From the NCBI GenBank assembly GCA_963989385.1, contig OZ022499.1:79163903-79227902 (forward strand): 64,000 nt of DNA. Direction: 5' to 3'. Positions 45,581 to 56,662 of the stretch are shown piece by piece. The position numbers were made by a program, and so were the translations under genes. Every line of letters begins with the position of its first letter. Position 1 is the stretch's first letter. Under the pieces are notes generated by a model. It ran no database searches, was not told where the DNA came from, and saw nothing but the letters and a program-made list of their open reading frames with translations. The stretch is from Ctena decussata (taxonomy: Eukaryota > Mollusca > Bivalvia > Lucinida > Lucinidae).

Positions 45581-46159
45581 GGTACAGAGCTTCAGATAGC
45601 AGAATGAGATAATACTTATATTGTCCATATAAGCATGTTATGGCTACTCAATATGAGTAATGAGTGACCAGGAAAATTTTCATTGAGAATTAGAAATATT
45701 GACCCAAAAAAGCCTAAATGGCGAGGCACCGTATTGACTGCACTCTTTTGCAAATATCCCAAACCAACCAGATGACAAGGCAGTTTAAGTTATGAATATG
45801 ACTTGTATGATTCTGGAATGTGAGTAAAGTGGAGTAATTGCAACTTGTTTGCATTTCCTACATAGTAAACTGCTTGATTACATGTTACCATGACAACTGT
45901 TAGATATGAAGCTGTGGGTAAAACCAAAGGAAGTGTCTGCTGACAACCGGTTGTCACCAGACTTTTTGTCCCAATAACGTCTGCTGACAACCGGTTTTCA
46001 CTAGACCAAAACGTCTGCTGACAACCAGCTATATTTTATGGGTCTAAATGGGTTTTCAGTTATCTGAATTAGTATTAATACGTTAAATCAATTTTATTTA
46101 TAATAGCAGTATTCCTGGTACAAAAAAGGCAAATAACCATTTTTACGTCCTTGCATTTT

Positions 46160-47257
46160 TAGCTCACCAGAGCCGAAGGCTCCGGGGGAGCTTATAGGAT
46201 AGGCAGTTGTCCGTCGTCGTCGTCGTCTGTCGTCTGTCCGTCAACACTTTTAAACAACATCTCCTCTGAAGCCACTAGGCCGATTGGGTCCAAATTTCAT
46301 CTGTAGCATTCTTGGGCTGGGGGATTGAAAGTTTGTGTTTTTTATGAAAATCTGCCTGTTGCTTTGGTTGCTATGGCAACTTAGAGTTCCCATAGACTTA
46401 TAATGGGAAAAATTGAAAAATGACATTTTCTGCCAGGCCATTGCAGATATGTAGACAAAACTTTTATAGAAATATTCCTTGAGAAGTCTTCTATCAGCTG
46501 TATGTTTTTTTGGCCATGTGCCCCTTTTATTGGTTGCCATGGAAACCAAAATGGAAAAAAAATGGAAAAAATACTTAAAAATTATCTCCTCTGTAACCAC
46601 TGGGCCGATAAGGCCCAGATTTCATCTGTAGTATCCTTAGGCTTGGGGATTGAAAGTTTGTGTTTTTTATGAAAATCTGCCTTTTAGTTTGGTTGCTACG
46701 GCAACTTAGAGTTCCCATAGACTTATAATGGGGAAAATTGAATAATGGCATTTACTGCCTAGCCATTGCAGATATGTTGACAAAACTTTTATAGAAATGT
46801 TCCATAAGAAGTCTTCTATTAGCTTTATTGTTTTTGGACCCACTGCTCCTTTTACTGGTTGTCATGGAAATCAAAATGCAAAAATAAAGGAAAAAAAAAA
46901 ACACTTGCAAAATTATCTCCTCAGAAGCCACTGGGCCAATAAGGCCCAGATTTCATCTTTTGTATCCTTAGGCTGGGGGGTTGAAAGTTTGTGTTTTTGA
47001 TGAAAATCAGCTCTTTCGTTTGGTTGCTATGGCAACTTAGAGTTGCATTGACTTATAATGGCGAAAATTGAAAAATGGCATTTACTGCAATCAAAATATG
47101 GAAAATAGTTATATATTTTGTTATCAACTCAACAGACTGTCAGACTGAGACTTTGTAGTTGTATATCTTGTATTAGCCTGTACAAATGTGACAGTAATTT
47201 TGATAGCAATTTTGAGCTAGAGATCTGGTGAGCTTTGTGGCCCGTGGGCCTCTTGTT
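46160..47257 (+). mobile_element. Pearl/Helentron-like element, AGCTCACCAGA family, copy 3
   Basis: AGCTCACCAGAGCCGAAGGC at 46161, GTCGTC microsatellite 46209-46243, three cores of about 330 bp, then TCTGGTGAGC, GGCCCGTGGGCC and TCTTGTT ending at 47257. The left flank ends in five T, consistent with entry at T residues. Nested in the long-TIR element. Minus frame 46250-46600 is a core shadow that recurs in sibling copies. Confidence 0.9.
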
Positions 47258-47388
47258 CAGCACTCATTTGCATATTAATGGGAATTCTTGGTACTTTAAA
47301 ATTTGAAAACAATTTTGCTTTTAGATTTAGTCCTTAAATGCTTGTTGACAGGGTCATACAAGCACCTCAAGATATACTATACAGTTTT

Positions 47389-49962
47389 TAGCTCGCCTGA
47401 ACGAAAGTTCAGGAAGAGCTATTGTTGTCACCACGGCGTCGGCGTCCGCGTCAGCGTCGGCGTCCGGATTGGATGTTTTGGTTAAAGTTTTTTAAAGACC
47501 TATATCTCCCTAACCCATGGATGGATTCTTTTGATACATGCACTGTAGTTAGATATTGGTCCAAAGTTTAGCATGGAACAACCCCCACCCCACTCCTTGA
47601 CCTTGATGTCAAGGTCATGGACTTAGAAAATTGGGAGTTTTTTGGGACTGGATGTTTTGGTTAAAGTTTTCTAAAGCCCAGTATCTCCTTAACCCATGGA
47701 TGGATTCCTTTGATACTTGCACTGTAGTTAGATATTGGTCTAAAGTTTTCCAAGGTACTACCCCCACCCCCCTCAGTGACCTTGATGTCAAGGTCATGGA
47801 CTTAGAAAATTGTCTTTTTATTGATTGGATGTTTTGGTTAAAGTTTTTAGCTCACCAGAGCCGAAGGCTCCGGGGGAGCTTATAGGATAGGCAGTGGTCC
47901 GTCGTCGTCGTCTGTCGTCGTATGTCGTCGTCGTCTGTCGTCGTCCGTCAACACTTTTAAACGACATCTCCTCTGAAGCCACTAGGCCGATTGGGCTCAA
48001 ATTTCATCTGTGGCATCCTTGGGATGGGGGATTGAAAGTTTGTGTTTTTTATGAAAATTGCCCTTTTAGTTTGGTTGCTATGGCAACTTAGTTTTCCCAT
48101 TGACTTATAATGGGGAAAATTGAAAAATGGCATTTTCTGCCAAGCCATTGCAGATATGTTGATAAATTTTTTATAGAAATGTTCCTTGAGATATCTACTA
48201 TCAGCTATGTGTTTTTTGGCCCACTGCTCCTTTTATTGGTTGCCATGGAAACCGAAATGCCAAAAAAAAAGAGGAAAAAATATGTAAAAAATTATCTCCT
48301 CTGAAGCCACTGGGCGGATAAGGCCCAGGTTTCATCTATGGCATCCTTGGGATGAGGGATTGAAAGTTTGTGTTTTTTATGAAAATTGCCCTTTTAGTTT
48401 GGTTGCTATGGCAACTTAGAGTTCTCATTGACTTATAATGGGGAAAATTGAAAATGGCATTTTCTGCCAAGCCATTGCAGACATGTTGATAAAACCTTTA
48501 TAGAAATGTTCCTTGAGATGTCTTCTATCAGCTGTTTGTTTTTTTGGCCCAATGCTCCTTTTATTGGTTGCCATGGAAACCAAAATGAAAAAAAAAATGG
48601 AAAAAAATACTTAAAAATTATTTCCACTGTAACCACTGGGCGGATAAGGCCCAGATTTCATCTGTAGTATCCTTAGGCTGGGGGGTTGAAAGTTTGTGTA
48701 TTTTATGAAAATCTGCCCTTTAGTTTGGTTGCTATGGCAACTTAGAGTTCCTATTGACTTATAATGGGGAAAATTGAAAAATGGCGTTTACTGCCTAGCC
48801 ATTGCAGATATGTTGACAAAACTTTTATAGAAATGTTCCTAAAGAAGTCTTCTATCAGCTTTATTGTTCTTGGGCCCACTGTTCCTTTTACTGGTTGTCA
48901 TGGAAACCAAAATGCAATAATGATGGAAAAAAAATACTTACAAAATTATCTCCTCAGAAGCCACTGGGCCAATAAGGCCCGAATTCATCTGTAGTATCCT
49001 AATTAGGCTGGGGGTTGAAAGTTTGTGTTTTTTATGAAAAATTGGCTTTTTCGTTTGGTTGCTATGGAAACTTAGAGTTGCATTGACTTATACTGGGGAA
49101 AATTGAAAAATGGCATTTACTGCAATCAAAATATGGAAAATAGTTATATATTTTGTTGTCAACTCAACAAACTGTCAGGCTGAGACTTTGTTGTTGTATA
49201 TTTTGTATTAGCCTGTACAAATGTGACAGCAATTTTGATAGCAATTTTGAGCTAGAGATCTGGTGAGCTTTGTGGCCCGTGGGCCTCTTGTTTAATGACA
49301 CATATCTCCTGAAACCATAGATGAATTCTTTTTATATTTGCACTGTAGTTAGATATTAGTCCAAAGATTTACAGAGTACTACCCCAGCCCTGCTCGGTGG
49401 CCTTGATGTCAAGGTCAGGGACTTAGGAAATTTGGTCTTTATTAAAGTTTTCTAATTGCGTACTGATTCATAATGCTTGGCAGAGATTTAGTTTACACTT
49501 GAACTGATGTTAGACACTCTTTTGAGTTTTTACCAAACACTATATACTTACCCGACTGGATGACCTTGATGTCAAGGTCATGGACTTTGAGTTTTGTCTT
49601 AAAGATTTTGATTAGTTTTATATTAATGAAGACATAATTTCACAGTGCCACAATGGACTCAGTTGATACTAATACTTGGACTGATGTTAGATAACGGTTA
49701 AAGGCTTTGATACATCCTAGCCCTGCCCTCCTCCCCCCTACCCCTTAGTTCTTTGACCTCAAGCTCATGGACTTTGAAATTTTATGTGGATTTTTTTTTT
49801 TATTTTAAGACATTTCTGAGATAGCTTTTGTTTATAAATGTGTTGTCATTATGGACATGCTTGCCTGAAGTTTTATACATAGCAGTCCACACCACCATAG
49901 CAACTGTGTGATGGGCAAGCACCTATTCAGGCGAGCTATGCTGTCAGGCGACAGCTCTTGTT
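47389..49962 (+). mobile_element. Pearl/Helentron-like element, AGCTCGCCTGA family, with nested element
   Basis: The 5' AGCTCGCCTGAACGAAAGTT (hairpin GAACGAAAGTTC) is matched at the 3' end by TTCAGGCGAGCT (49926-49937), the hairpin GCTGTCAGGCGACAGC and TCTTGTT. A GGCGTC microsatellite spans 47432-47465. Cores of about 177 bp carry GGTTAAAGTTTT.TAAAG...CCTTAACCCATGGATGGATTC and GACCTTGATGTCAAGGTCATGG. It is split at 47848 by a copy of the AGCTCACCAGA family. Confidence 0.88.
47848..49292 (+). mobile_element. Pearl/Helentron-like element, AGCTCACCAGA family, copy 4, nested
   Basis: Standard ends (AGCTCACCAGAGCC at 47849; TCTGGTGAGC, GGCCCGTGGGCC, TCTTGTT ending 49292), GTCGTC microsatellite 47898-47950, and four cores of about 330 bp. 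The left flank GGTTAAAGTTTT and right flank TTAATGACACATATCTCC join into the host core phrase without any duplicated target. Confidence 0.92.
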
Positions 49963-50479
49963 ATTTAAAGACGCAGTTTCTGAATAGTGGATTTCAACCT
50001 ACCATGTTTGTGCCTATGTCACATGAGGTGGTCCAGGTACTTTTAAGGGCAACAACAAATATGGGCACTGACTTACAATTTCTACCTATATAAATAATTA
50101 TGAAACCAGTATATGTAAATGCATATAGTAGTTTGAATTTGGAACTTGATAACCATGATAAAGATCAAATATATGCACAACTAAAGTACAGTTTTAACTT
50201 AAATGAAGTGCCAGTTCAAAAACAACATGGTAATGCTGAATTGCTGATGGCAACAGGTTTTGCCACAACAAAGTGTACAGTATTGCCTTAATACAAATTT
50301 AGATAACTGAAGACCCATAATTATGGAACCATTTATTGAATAAATATAGCTGGTTGTCAGCAGACTTTTGGTTTAATGAAAACCGGTTGTCAGCAGGCGT
50401 TTTTGGGCCAAAAAGTCTGGTGACAACCGGTTGTCAGCAGACCTCGCCAAAACCAAAACACCATGCTTTTGGTCATTGA

Positions 50480-50745
50480 ACTTTGACTGGAGAGTCTGAA
50501 AGGAGGAATAAAAAAGTCTGAAAGAAGCATTTCCAGTCTGTTAATCTTAAAGAAAAGCAGACAACTAAATTCATATCTGCAAAATTTCAAAAACTGTTCA
50601 TTCAAGCTAGACATGTATCTATTGAGCATTGAAAGATAACAGGGCAAATAGTATAGATCCAGATAAAGTGGCTCATTCTGAGCTGCCTCACCTGAATCAA
50701 TGCTGTTCGCAAATTGAGCTATTTTCCATGTAGAGCCTTTAATAA
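50480..50745 (+). mobile_element. Palindrome-bearing MITE family A, copy 6 (FOXN intron)
   Basis: AAGCAGACAACTAAATTCAT and TCTGCAAAATTTCAAAAA precede the palindrome at 50644-50710, whose arms are diverged (GGCTCATTCTGAGCTGCC). The right end is near GAGCCTTTAATAACC. Confidence 0.65.
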
Positions 50746-51094
50746 CCTTGCGAAATTTCACACTCTACTTGTGAAATTGGTTAGCAAGTAGTATTATACC
50801 CTATCTTTTGTTAAGTGACCACAGGCGTTCCCCTTGAACATTGAAGTATACCCTAATTGGACTATGAACTTGTCCCTGGTACCAGTGGGGAGTCAGACTT
50901 TAATCTCCTGCATCACATACCTTTAATGAAGGTTGGTTAACCTACTAGATTAGGCAAACAACAAGAGGACTTCTGTGATAAGTTATCAAAGACTGATAAA
51001 ATTTGAGTAGCTGTAGACAGTTCAAAGGATGACTGCATCAAGTTTGTCAAATTTTTCTTATGAATAAGGGAGAAAAATTAATGTAAAGGTAGCA

Positions 51095-51265
51095 ACTTTG
51101 ATCTGTGAGCTGGAGGATTCTAATAGCAGTGATTCTGTTGAGATAAATTGGTACACTATCAGGGGAAGCAACTCTGCCATTTTCATGTTTTATGGCGGTC
51201 TACTCTTAAAGGAAAGAATTGGCTCAGAGCAAATCATTTCAAAAACATGGATTTGTACCCACACC
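51095..51265. repeat. Dispersed repeat D, copy 1
   Basis: GAAGCAACTCTGCCATTTTC, GGTCTACTCTTAAAGGAAAG and GAGCAAATCATTTC recur at 54361-54520, 58945-59110 and 63580-63730. The central AAAGAATT...AGCAAATTCTTTC forms a short inverted repeat, so this may be a MITE family. Confidence 0.55.
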
Positions 51266-52849
51266 TCTCAAGTCTTAAAGAGTTTTGCATTATTTCTGTG
51301 AATCCTCCATATAAGGCCTGAGAAAGGTAATTTTGTGCTTCCTACTCCAGCCTTACCTGCGTGCAGTTGTTCAAAATAATGACATTGTTAGATAACGTGA
51401 TGTTAAAATTTCAAATTTTAATAACTCAAACATGCCAATATTTCTGCTGAAAAAATGTGAGAAGCTTTTGCATCTCACATATTTTCAACAAAAAGTATCA
51501 GTGTATTTGGCTATAAGGTCATAAAACACTTAACGAGTTGACCTCTTAATGAGCTCGCTAGCCTAAGGATGCTTTGAACAACTGGGCCCGGATCGTCAGG
51601 CTTCTCATTTAACTCCATATTTGGAGTCTTTTCTGTACTTATGGGCTAGGGACTTCTGTCTTTTTTTTCAGAGAATATTTTAAAATTACATTGCGGGACT
51701 CCAAATTTCTCCCAAAGACTCTGGAACTCTGACAACCTTTTGTGGAATTTTGCCAGATTAGTAGTTATTTTGAAAAGGAACTGGTCAGTGTCTTCATGTT
51801 CAACAAAGACTTTGATCAGACTATGGGGTTGTTTGCATGCTGGGACTGAAATTTATTTGATTAATGGACGAGCATTAGGTTATTTTATTGGAACTGTATA
51901 GCTGAAAAATTATTGTACCAGCATTTAATTATGCATGCTGAAGTGAGTGTTCTCATTAATCAGGTCTTGTCATACTCTGGGACTGAAGTATCTGAGCAAA
52001 AAGTGTAGACCTGTGACAGACAACTCACTGTAGCAGTCTGATCAAGATCTGCTCTGTTTGTCATTCTCCCAGCAAGTTGTGTGAAAAATTACTAGCAAAC
52101 TGGCAAACAGTAAAATCAGTTTGGTCAAATATTAAGGTATTTGCAGTAATTCACTGAGGTGTCTCGGCATTTAGGGCAGTAACAGCATGTTGACGAAGTT
52201 CTGGCCTAATATATGCTGTTGCCATGTAACACATACATGTGGTATTAATTAATAAGCCGACAGTAACATATAAAGTGTATGGAAACGAGTTAAGTTCATC
52301 TTGGGCCTATTTATTAACTGCTTAGTCTGACATTGGGATCAGGCAGATTAAGAAATATGGTTTCCTGATCCTGATGTATATGGAATTCCAGTCTTCATCT
52401 TTAAATGGCCAAGTTTTCAAGCTTCTCTTTAAGTCTGATTTGGAGTCCTTGGCCTTTGTTTCATGGAGTTTTGCATTCAGATAATATATCAGAAAGAAAC
52501 TCGTTATTTCCTCCCTAAATGACCCTTGAAAGTCTGCACCACCTCCAAATACACTGATGGCATAATTTGTTGGGACTAATTATAGTTGCTGAAAACTTGA
52601 CTTTGAAATTAAAATAATTGATACATTAAGTTCTTAATGTGGTTATTTGTACATCATTAAAGATATATAAGGGTAAAAATCAATCAGTCGGTTCTTGATG
52701 ATGGAGCTGTATCAAAATATTTACTCTGTTAACGTGGCTACCGTCTCAGATCTTCATCTGCCGGGAGAGAAGCTGGTATTCTGGTCTACTTCTGATGAAT
52801 TTTTGCTGCACGGCTTGGGAAAATGTTCACAGCATAGGAATTCAGTTAT

Positions 52850-53010
52850 TACAGGGGAAAAATGACAGTAATTTCAATTAATTTTCCATGAAGACATGTT
52901 GTGGCCTCTTAGTAGAACTGCCTCTAATAAGGGGCAATAATATGCGTTTTCTTGGAAAAAAGAAAGGAAATTATCTAAGAGAATTATTGTCAGATGTTCC
53001 AATACCTGGC
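52850..53010. mobile_element. hAT-like MITE family, diverged copy
   Basis: GACATGTTGTGGCCTCTTAG-TAGAACTGCC pairs with CTAATAAGGGGCAATAATATG in the manner of 59314-59503 (CCCCTCATTAGAACTG / GGTTCTAATTAGGGG). The outer GGAGCAC ends are not clear. Confidence 0.6.
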
Positions 53011-53270
53011 ATTTATAACCAAGAAAGGAGGACCACACCAGCTTGTTTGTATTGTAAGTGCATTTGGATCAGGAACTTCTCTATACACTTCACTAAAGGT
53101 GTATAGAGAGAAATCGGAATGCTTGGACAAGTCTGCACTCATAAGAATGTTTTAGCCTGGACTGGGTGTATATCATGCATCAGTGTGCTTTTTCTGTAGC
53201 AGCACCTCTGATTTATTGAACAAGCCATAGATTACAATATTAAAGTCGGGAGATAATGATCTGATTGGAT

Positions 53271-53555
53271 AAAGATTAAACAGAAGTCAAAATAAAATTG
53301 ATGCTAGCCAACAGGGATTGTATTAAAATATATTTTATTGCAGAAGAGATTAAAGGAGTGTTGCAATGAAAATGCAATTGACTAAAATGCATCGCTTCAA
53401 GAGCTGGAAAATTTTGAAATATTTCTTGACCAAAGATATATTTCATAAATTTATAGCATAGTGACAATCCATTGTCAGCAGTCTGTGAGGCTGGTGACAA
53501 CCGATTGTCAGCAGCCACTTCCAAATTGGCAGTGGAAACAGTAAAAAATTTCACT
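53271..53555. repeat. Fragment related to the long-TIR element
   Basis: AGTGACAATCCATTGTCAGCAG and GGTGACAACCGATTGTCAGCAG (53460-53515) match the CTGCTGACAACCGGTTGTCACC motif of the TIRs at 45935 and 50342. No matching full element was seen, so this is a solo remnant or a small fold-back derivative. Confidence 0.65.
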
Positions 53556-54161
53556 CATCCTGCAGCAAGAGCCTCTCAACATGTGAGTGGACAGGTTGAA
53601 TTTTCCAGCCTTGACTGAAAGGTGGCAAAACTTGAAACCTGCTGAATTCAGAGTCATCCGTAAAGTTTAAGTACAAATGCATTTGGCAGTTGGTCACACA
53701 ACAAGAAGTTTTATCATTTCTGACATTGATCAGAATGATTTAATGTTGCCATATATATGACGTTACATGTATTTTTCTGTTAGTATTACTGAATTTCAAG
53801 AAATTATAAATTAGGAAACTTGAAAACAGAGAAGTTTTGATCTTATGCGCAGCATGGGGCATTGTATTTCTTGTCTTTATTAGCTAACAACAGATGAGAT
53901 CGCTGTCAAACTAGAGCGTAGGAAGCGGGAAATATTGAAGATTTTGACTGTATTCGGGATAGGAATAAAGCAGTTTCCAGGGCAACGGCAAAACATTGCC
54001 AATCAATATAGAGAGAGACTTGGAAATAAAGTTATAGGCTTGGGTGATATACAGAGATATTAATTGGGTGCGTAAATGTGTATGAAGACCAAAAGCGATC
54101 TTTGGAGAAGGAGAAAACATCCTGGAATCAATAAGTCCCAAAGATGTAATCAAGATAATCC

Positions 54162-54232
54162 TGTCTCTTTTTATCGTCAAACAAAATGTCATCATAATAT
54201 GATGACATTTTGTTTGACGATAAAGAGAGACA
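54162..54232. repeat. Perfect hairpin, about 34-bp arms
   Basis: TGTCTCTTTTTATCGTCAAA-CAAAATGTCATCAT pairs with ATGATGACATTTTGTTTGAC-GATAAAGAGAGACA with one mismatch. A third arm-like copy (TGCTTGACGATAAAAAAAGGC) lies at 54241-54261. The overlapping frames on both strands are produced by the palindrome. Confidence 0.9.
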
Positions 54233-54360
54233 TCATTTTTTGCTTGACGATAAAAAAAGGCAAAAGAAAAAAATGTTCGCTGTTGTACTGTTTGGATGGT
54301 TTGACTACATTTTCTGATGTATAAAAGCTTTGTCACAAGATAGTCAAATGCAAACTTAAG

Positions 54361-54520
54361 GTGAAAGGATACACTTCAAGTGGAAGAAACTCTGCCATTT
54401 TAATTTTTGCTCCTATTAGAGCAAATTCTTTCATTTAAGAGTAGACCTCATTTTGGAAGGATTTGGTCATCCGGGAAAGCAAATACAGAAGTCGGAAGGT
54501 TGTTTCGTTTGATAAAAATG
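54361..54520. repeat. Dispersed repeat D, copy 2
   Basis: GAAACTCTGCCATTTTAATTTT, GAGCAAATTCTTTCATTTAAGAGTAGACC and GCAAATACAGAAGTCGGAAG align with the copies at 51095, 58945 and 63580. Confidence 0.6.
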
Positions 54521-54559
54521 GCGGAAAAATTTGGAGACCTGTTTACCCTTTTAGTGATT

Positions 54560-55965
54560 TATGCCCCCGAAGGAACTTCGGGTGGCATATTAAAATCGCA
54601 CCGTCCGTCCGTCCGACTGTCCGTCCGTCAGTCCGTCCGTCCGTTACAAATCGTGTCTCAGCGATAACTTAAAAACTACTGAAGCAAATTTGATGAAACT
54701 TCACAGAAAGATAAAGCATAATGAGAAGGTGTGTCGCGCGCAAGACTTAGGTCCCTACGCCCAAGGTCAAGGCCACAATTGGGTCAAAGGTCAAATTGTG
54801 TCTCAAAATCGTGTCTCAGCGATAATTTTAAAACTACCGAAGCAAATTCGATGAAACTTCACAGAAAGATAAAGCACTATGAGAAGGTGTGTCGCGCGAA
54901 ATACTTAGGTCCCTACGCCTTAGGTCAAGGCCACAATTGGGTCAAAGGTCAAATTGTGTCTCAAAATCGTGTCTCAGCAATAATTTTAAAACTACTGAAG
55001 CAAATTTAATGAAACTTCACAGAAAGACAGAGCATAATTAGAAGGTGTGTCACGCACAAGGCTTAAGTCCCTATGCCCAAGGTCAAGGCCACAGTTGGGT
55101 CAAAAGTCTCAAAATTGGCTCTCAGAGATTACTTATAAACTACTGAAGCAAATTTAATGAAACTCCACAGAAAGATGAAACATAATGAGATGTTGTGTTT
55201 CACATCCATTTGGGTTGCCAGGTTCAAGGTCAAGGTCACAATTGGGGGTCAAAGGTCAAATCTTGCCTCTATGATAGCTCAAAACCTGCTGAAGCTAATG
55301 TCATCAAACTTCACAGAAAGGTAAACCATAATGAGAAGGTATGTTACACACAATATTTATGATCCCAAAATCCAAGGTCAAGGTCACAATCTGGGGTCAG
55401 AGGTCAAATAATGTCTCAGCAATTACTCAGAAAAGTACCAAAGCAAACTTCAAAGAAAGATAAAGCCTAATGAGATAATTTACCATGCACAAGACATAGG
55501 CTCCCATACCCAAGGTCAAGGTCATAGCCAGAGGTCAAAGGTCAAGTCATTCATCCTCAATTACCTAAAAAGTTTTGAAGTAAACTTCATTAAACTTCAT
55601 GAAAAGGTATAAAACAGCGGATATGCCACAAACAAATTATGGTTCTGTTGCCCGAAGTCAGGATCATGATAAAATGGTAACGTAAAGAAAAGTAAAGTAT
55701 AAGTTATGTAAGGTGTGGCATTTAGGTTCCCACACCCAATGTCTAGAACACAACACAGTTTGGTTAGTGGTTGAATTAAGTCCCCTTGAATCCTCTTAAA
55801 CTTCCAAAGTGCATTTAAACATTACAGAAAAGTAAACCGAAATGAGAATGTATATCATGTGCAAGACTCAGGTTCTATGCCCAAGGTCAAGGTCACATCT
55901 AGGGCTCAAACGTCAGTTTAAGGGGCCATCGGGGGCATTTGTTACACACTGTAACATTTCTTGTT
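54560..55965 (+). mobile_element. Pearl/Helentron-like element, ATGCCCCCGA family
   Basis: 5' ATGCCCCCGAAGGAACTTCGGG (hairpin) and 3' ATCGGGGGCAT, then the hairpin GTTACACACTGTAAC (55941-55955) and ATTTCTTGTT. GTCC microsatellite 54602-54645. Tandem cores of exactly 158 bp at first (GTGTCTCAGCGATAA at 54653, 54811, 54969), decaying towards the 3' end. Each carries CCAAGGTCAAGGCCACAATT and GGGTCAAAGGTCAAAT. No coding capacity. Confidence 0.9.
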
Positions 55966-56662
55966 TACCTTAACATGCCCATATGAGCTCAAGAAAATGT
56001 GCTGTCTGGTCATTTAAAACTACATTGTTAAGATCTATTTGTCTGGGCACACTAAGTTCATAACCATATTAAGCAAAGTGTGCATATGTACATTTCGAAT
56101 TCATGATGCCCTGGATTCCCTGTATATTTATGGATCTGGATCTGAGCTTTTTATGGCAATTTTTTTATGGCATCATTCTCTTATAAAAGTGGCCACTATT
56201 GTAGTAGCCTTGTATTAGATAAATCCAATAGGTTGCATTTAATACACTCAAAATGGCATTTTAAGCATAATTTACTGTTACTATGTTAATAGCCATCTAT
56301 TGAGCCAGTCTGTTGAATTTAAAAAGGTCATTCCGAATGTCCCATAAATGTATTATTATGACCAGTCTGTGTCATGAGAAAAGGTGTCATACAGAGTGTG
56401 TGAATGTGTATCCTGAATTTGCCAGTCAGTGTATTGATTCTTCAAGATACATTACTTTCGGTACTTGTAGGCATGACTGATTATTTTTTCACAGATTCAT
56501 GTCAGTGTGTCCAAAATATTATTTTTCTGAAAGACCGAATATTATCCACTATTTACTGAATGACTGTGTCCAAATTGTATCATGTCTGAATATTTTCAAG
56601 TAACTTCATATAGAAACTCTTTATCAAGTTTTGTCTGAAAAACATCTATATTACATTTTCAG

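Larger units (their letters stand above)
45935..50442. mobile_element. Long-TIR DNA element carrying three later insertions
   Basis: 45935-46035 and 50342-50442 are inverted copies of each other over about 100 bases with about 90 percent identity. Each contains three repeats of CTGCTGACAACC, two of them extended to TGACAACCGGTT; the first forms the perfect palindrome TGACAACCGGTTGTCA. Excluding the insertions (46160-47257, 47389-49962 with 47848-49292 inside it), the core element is about 830 bp. A 63-codon frame at 50100-50291 has no recognisable domain. No target duplication was evident. The superfamily is unknown. Confidence 0.85.
45330..56662 (+). other. FOXN3: FOXN2/3 intron, 11.3 kb, splitting the forkhead domain
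   Basis: GTAATT donor at 45330 and CAG acceptor at 56660-56662, phase 0, between DKDRGQ and SIGKGSLWC. The intron contains MITEs, a long-TIR element with nested pearl-like elements, another pearl-like element and fold-backs, listed separately. No gene on either strand was found inside it. Stretches without listed elements (50746-51060, 51270-52850, 53010-53270, 53560-54160, 55966-56640) show nothing that I recognise. Confidence 0.92.

Noticed and set aside
46250..49000. Repeated frames with MVTEEIIFKYFF or MGKIEKWHFLPSH
   Set aside because: They recur with each noncoding core unit of the AGCTCACCAGA elements, in different lengths and with stops. They are repeat shadows.
45935..50442. Retroviral or LTR element, given long terminal repeats
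   Set aside because: The terminal repeats are inverted, not direct, and no gag/pol frame is present.
54076..54336. Proteins at the 54.2 kb hairpin on both strands
   Set aside because: Near-identical peptides arise on both strands from the inverted repeat.
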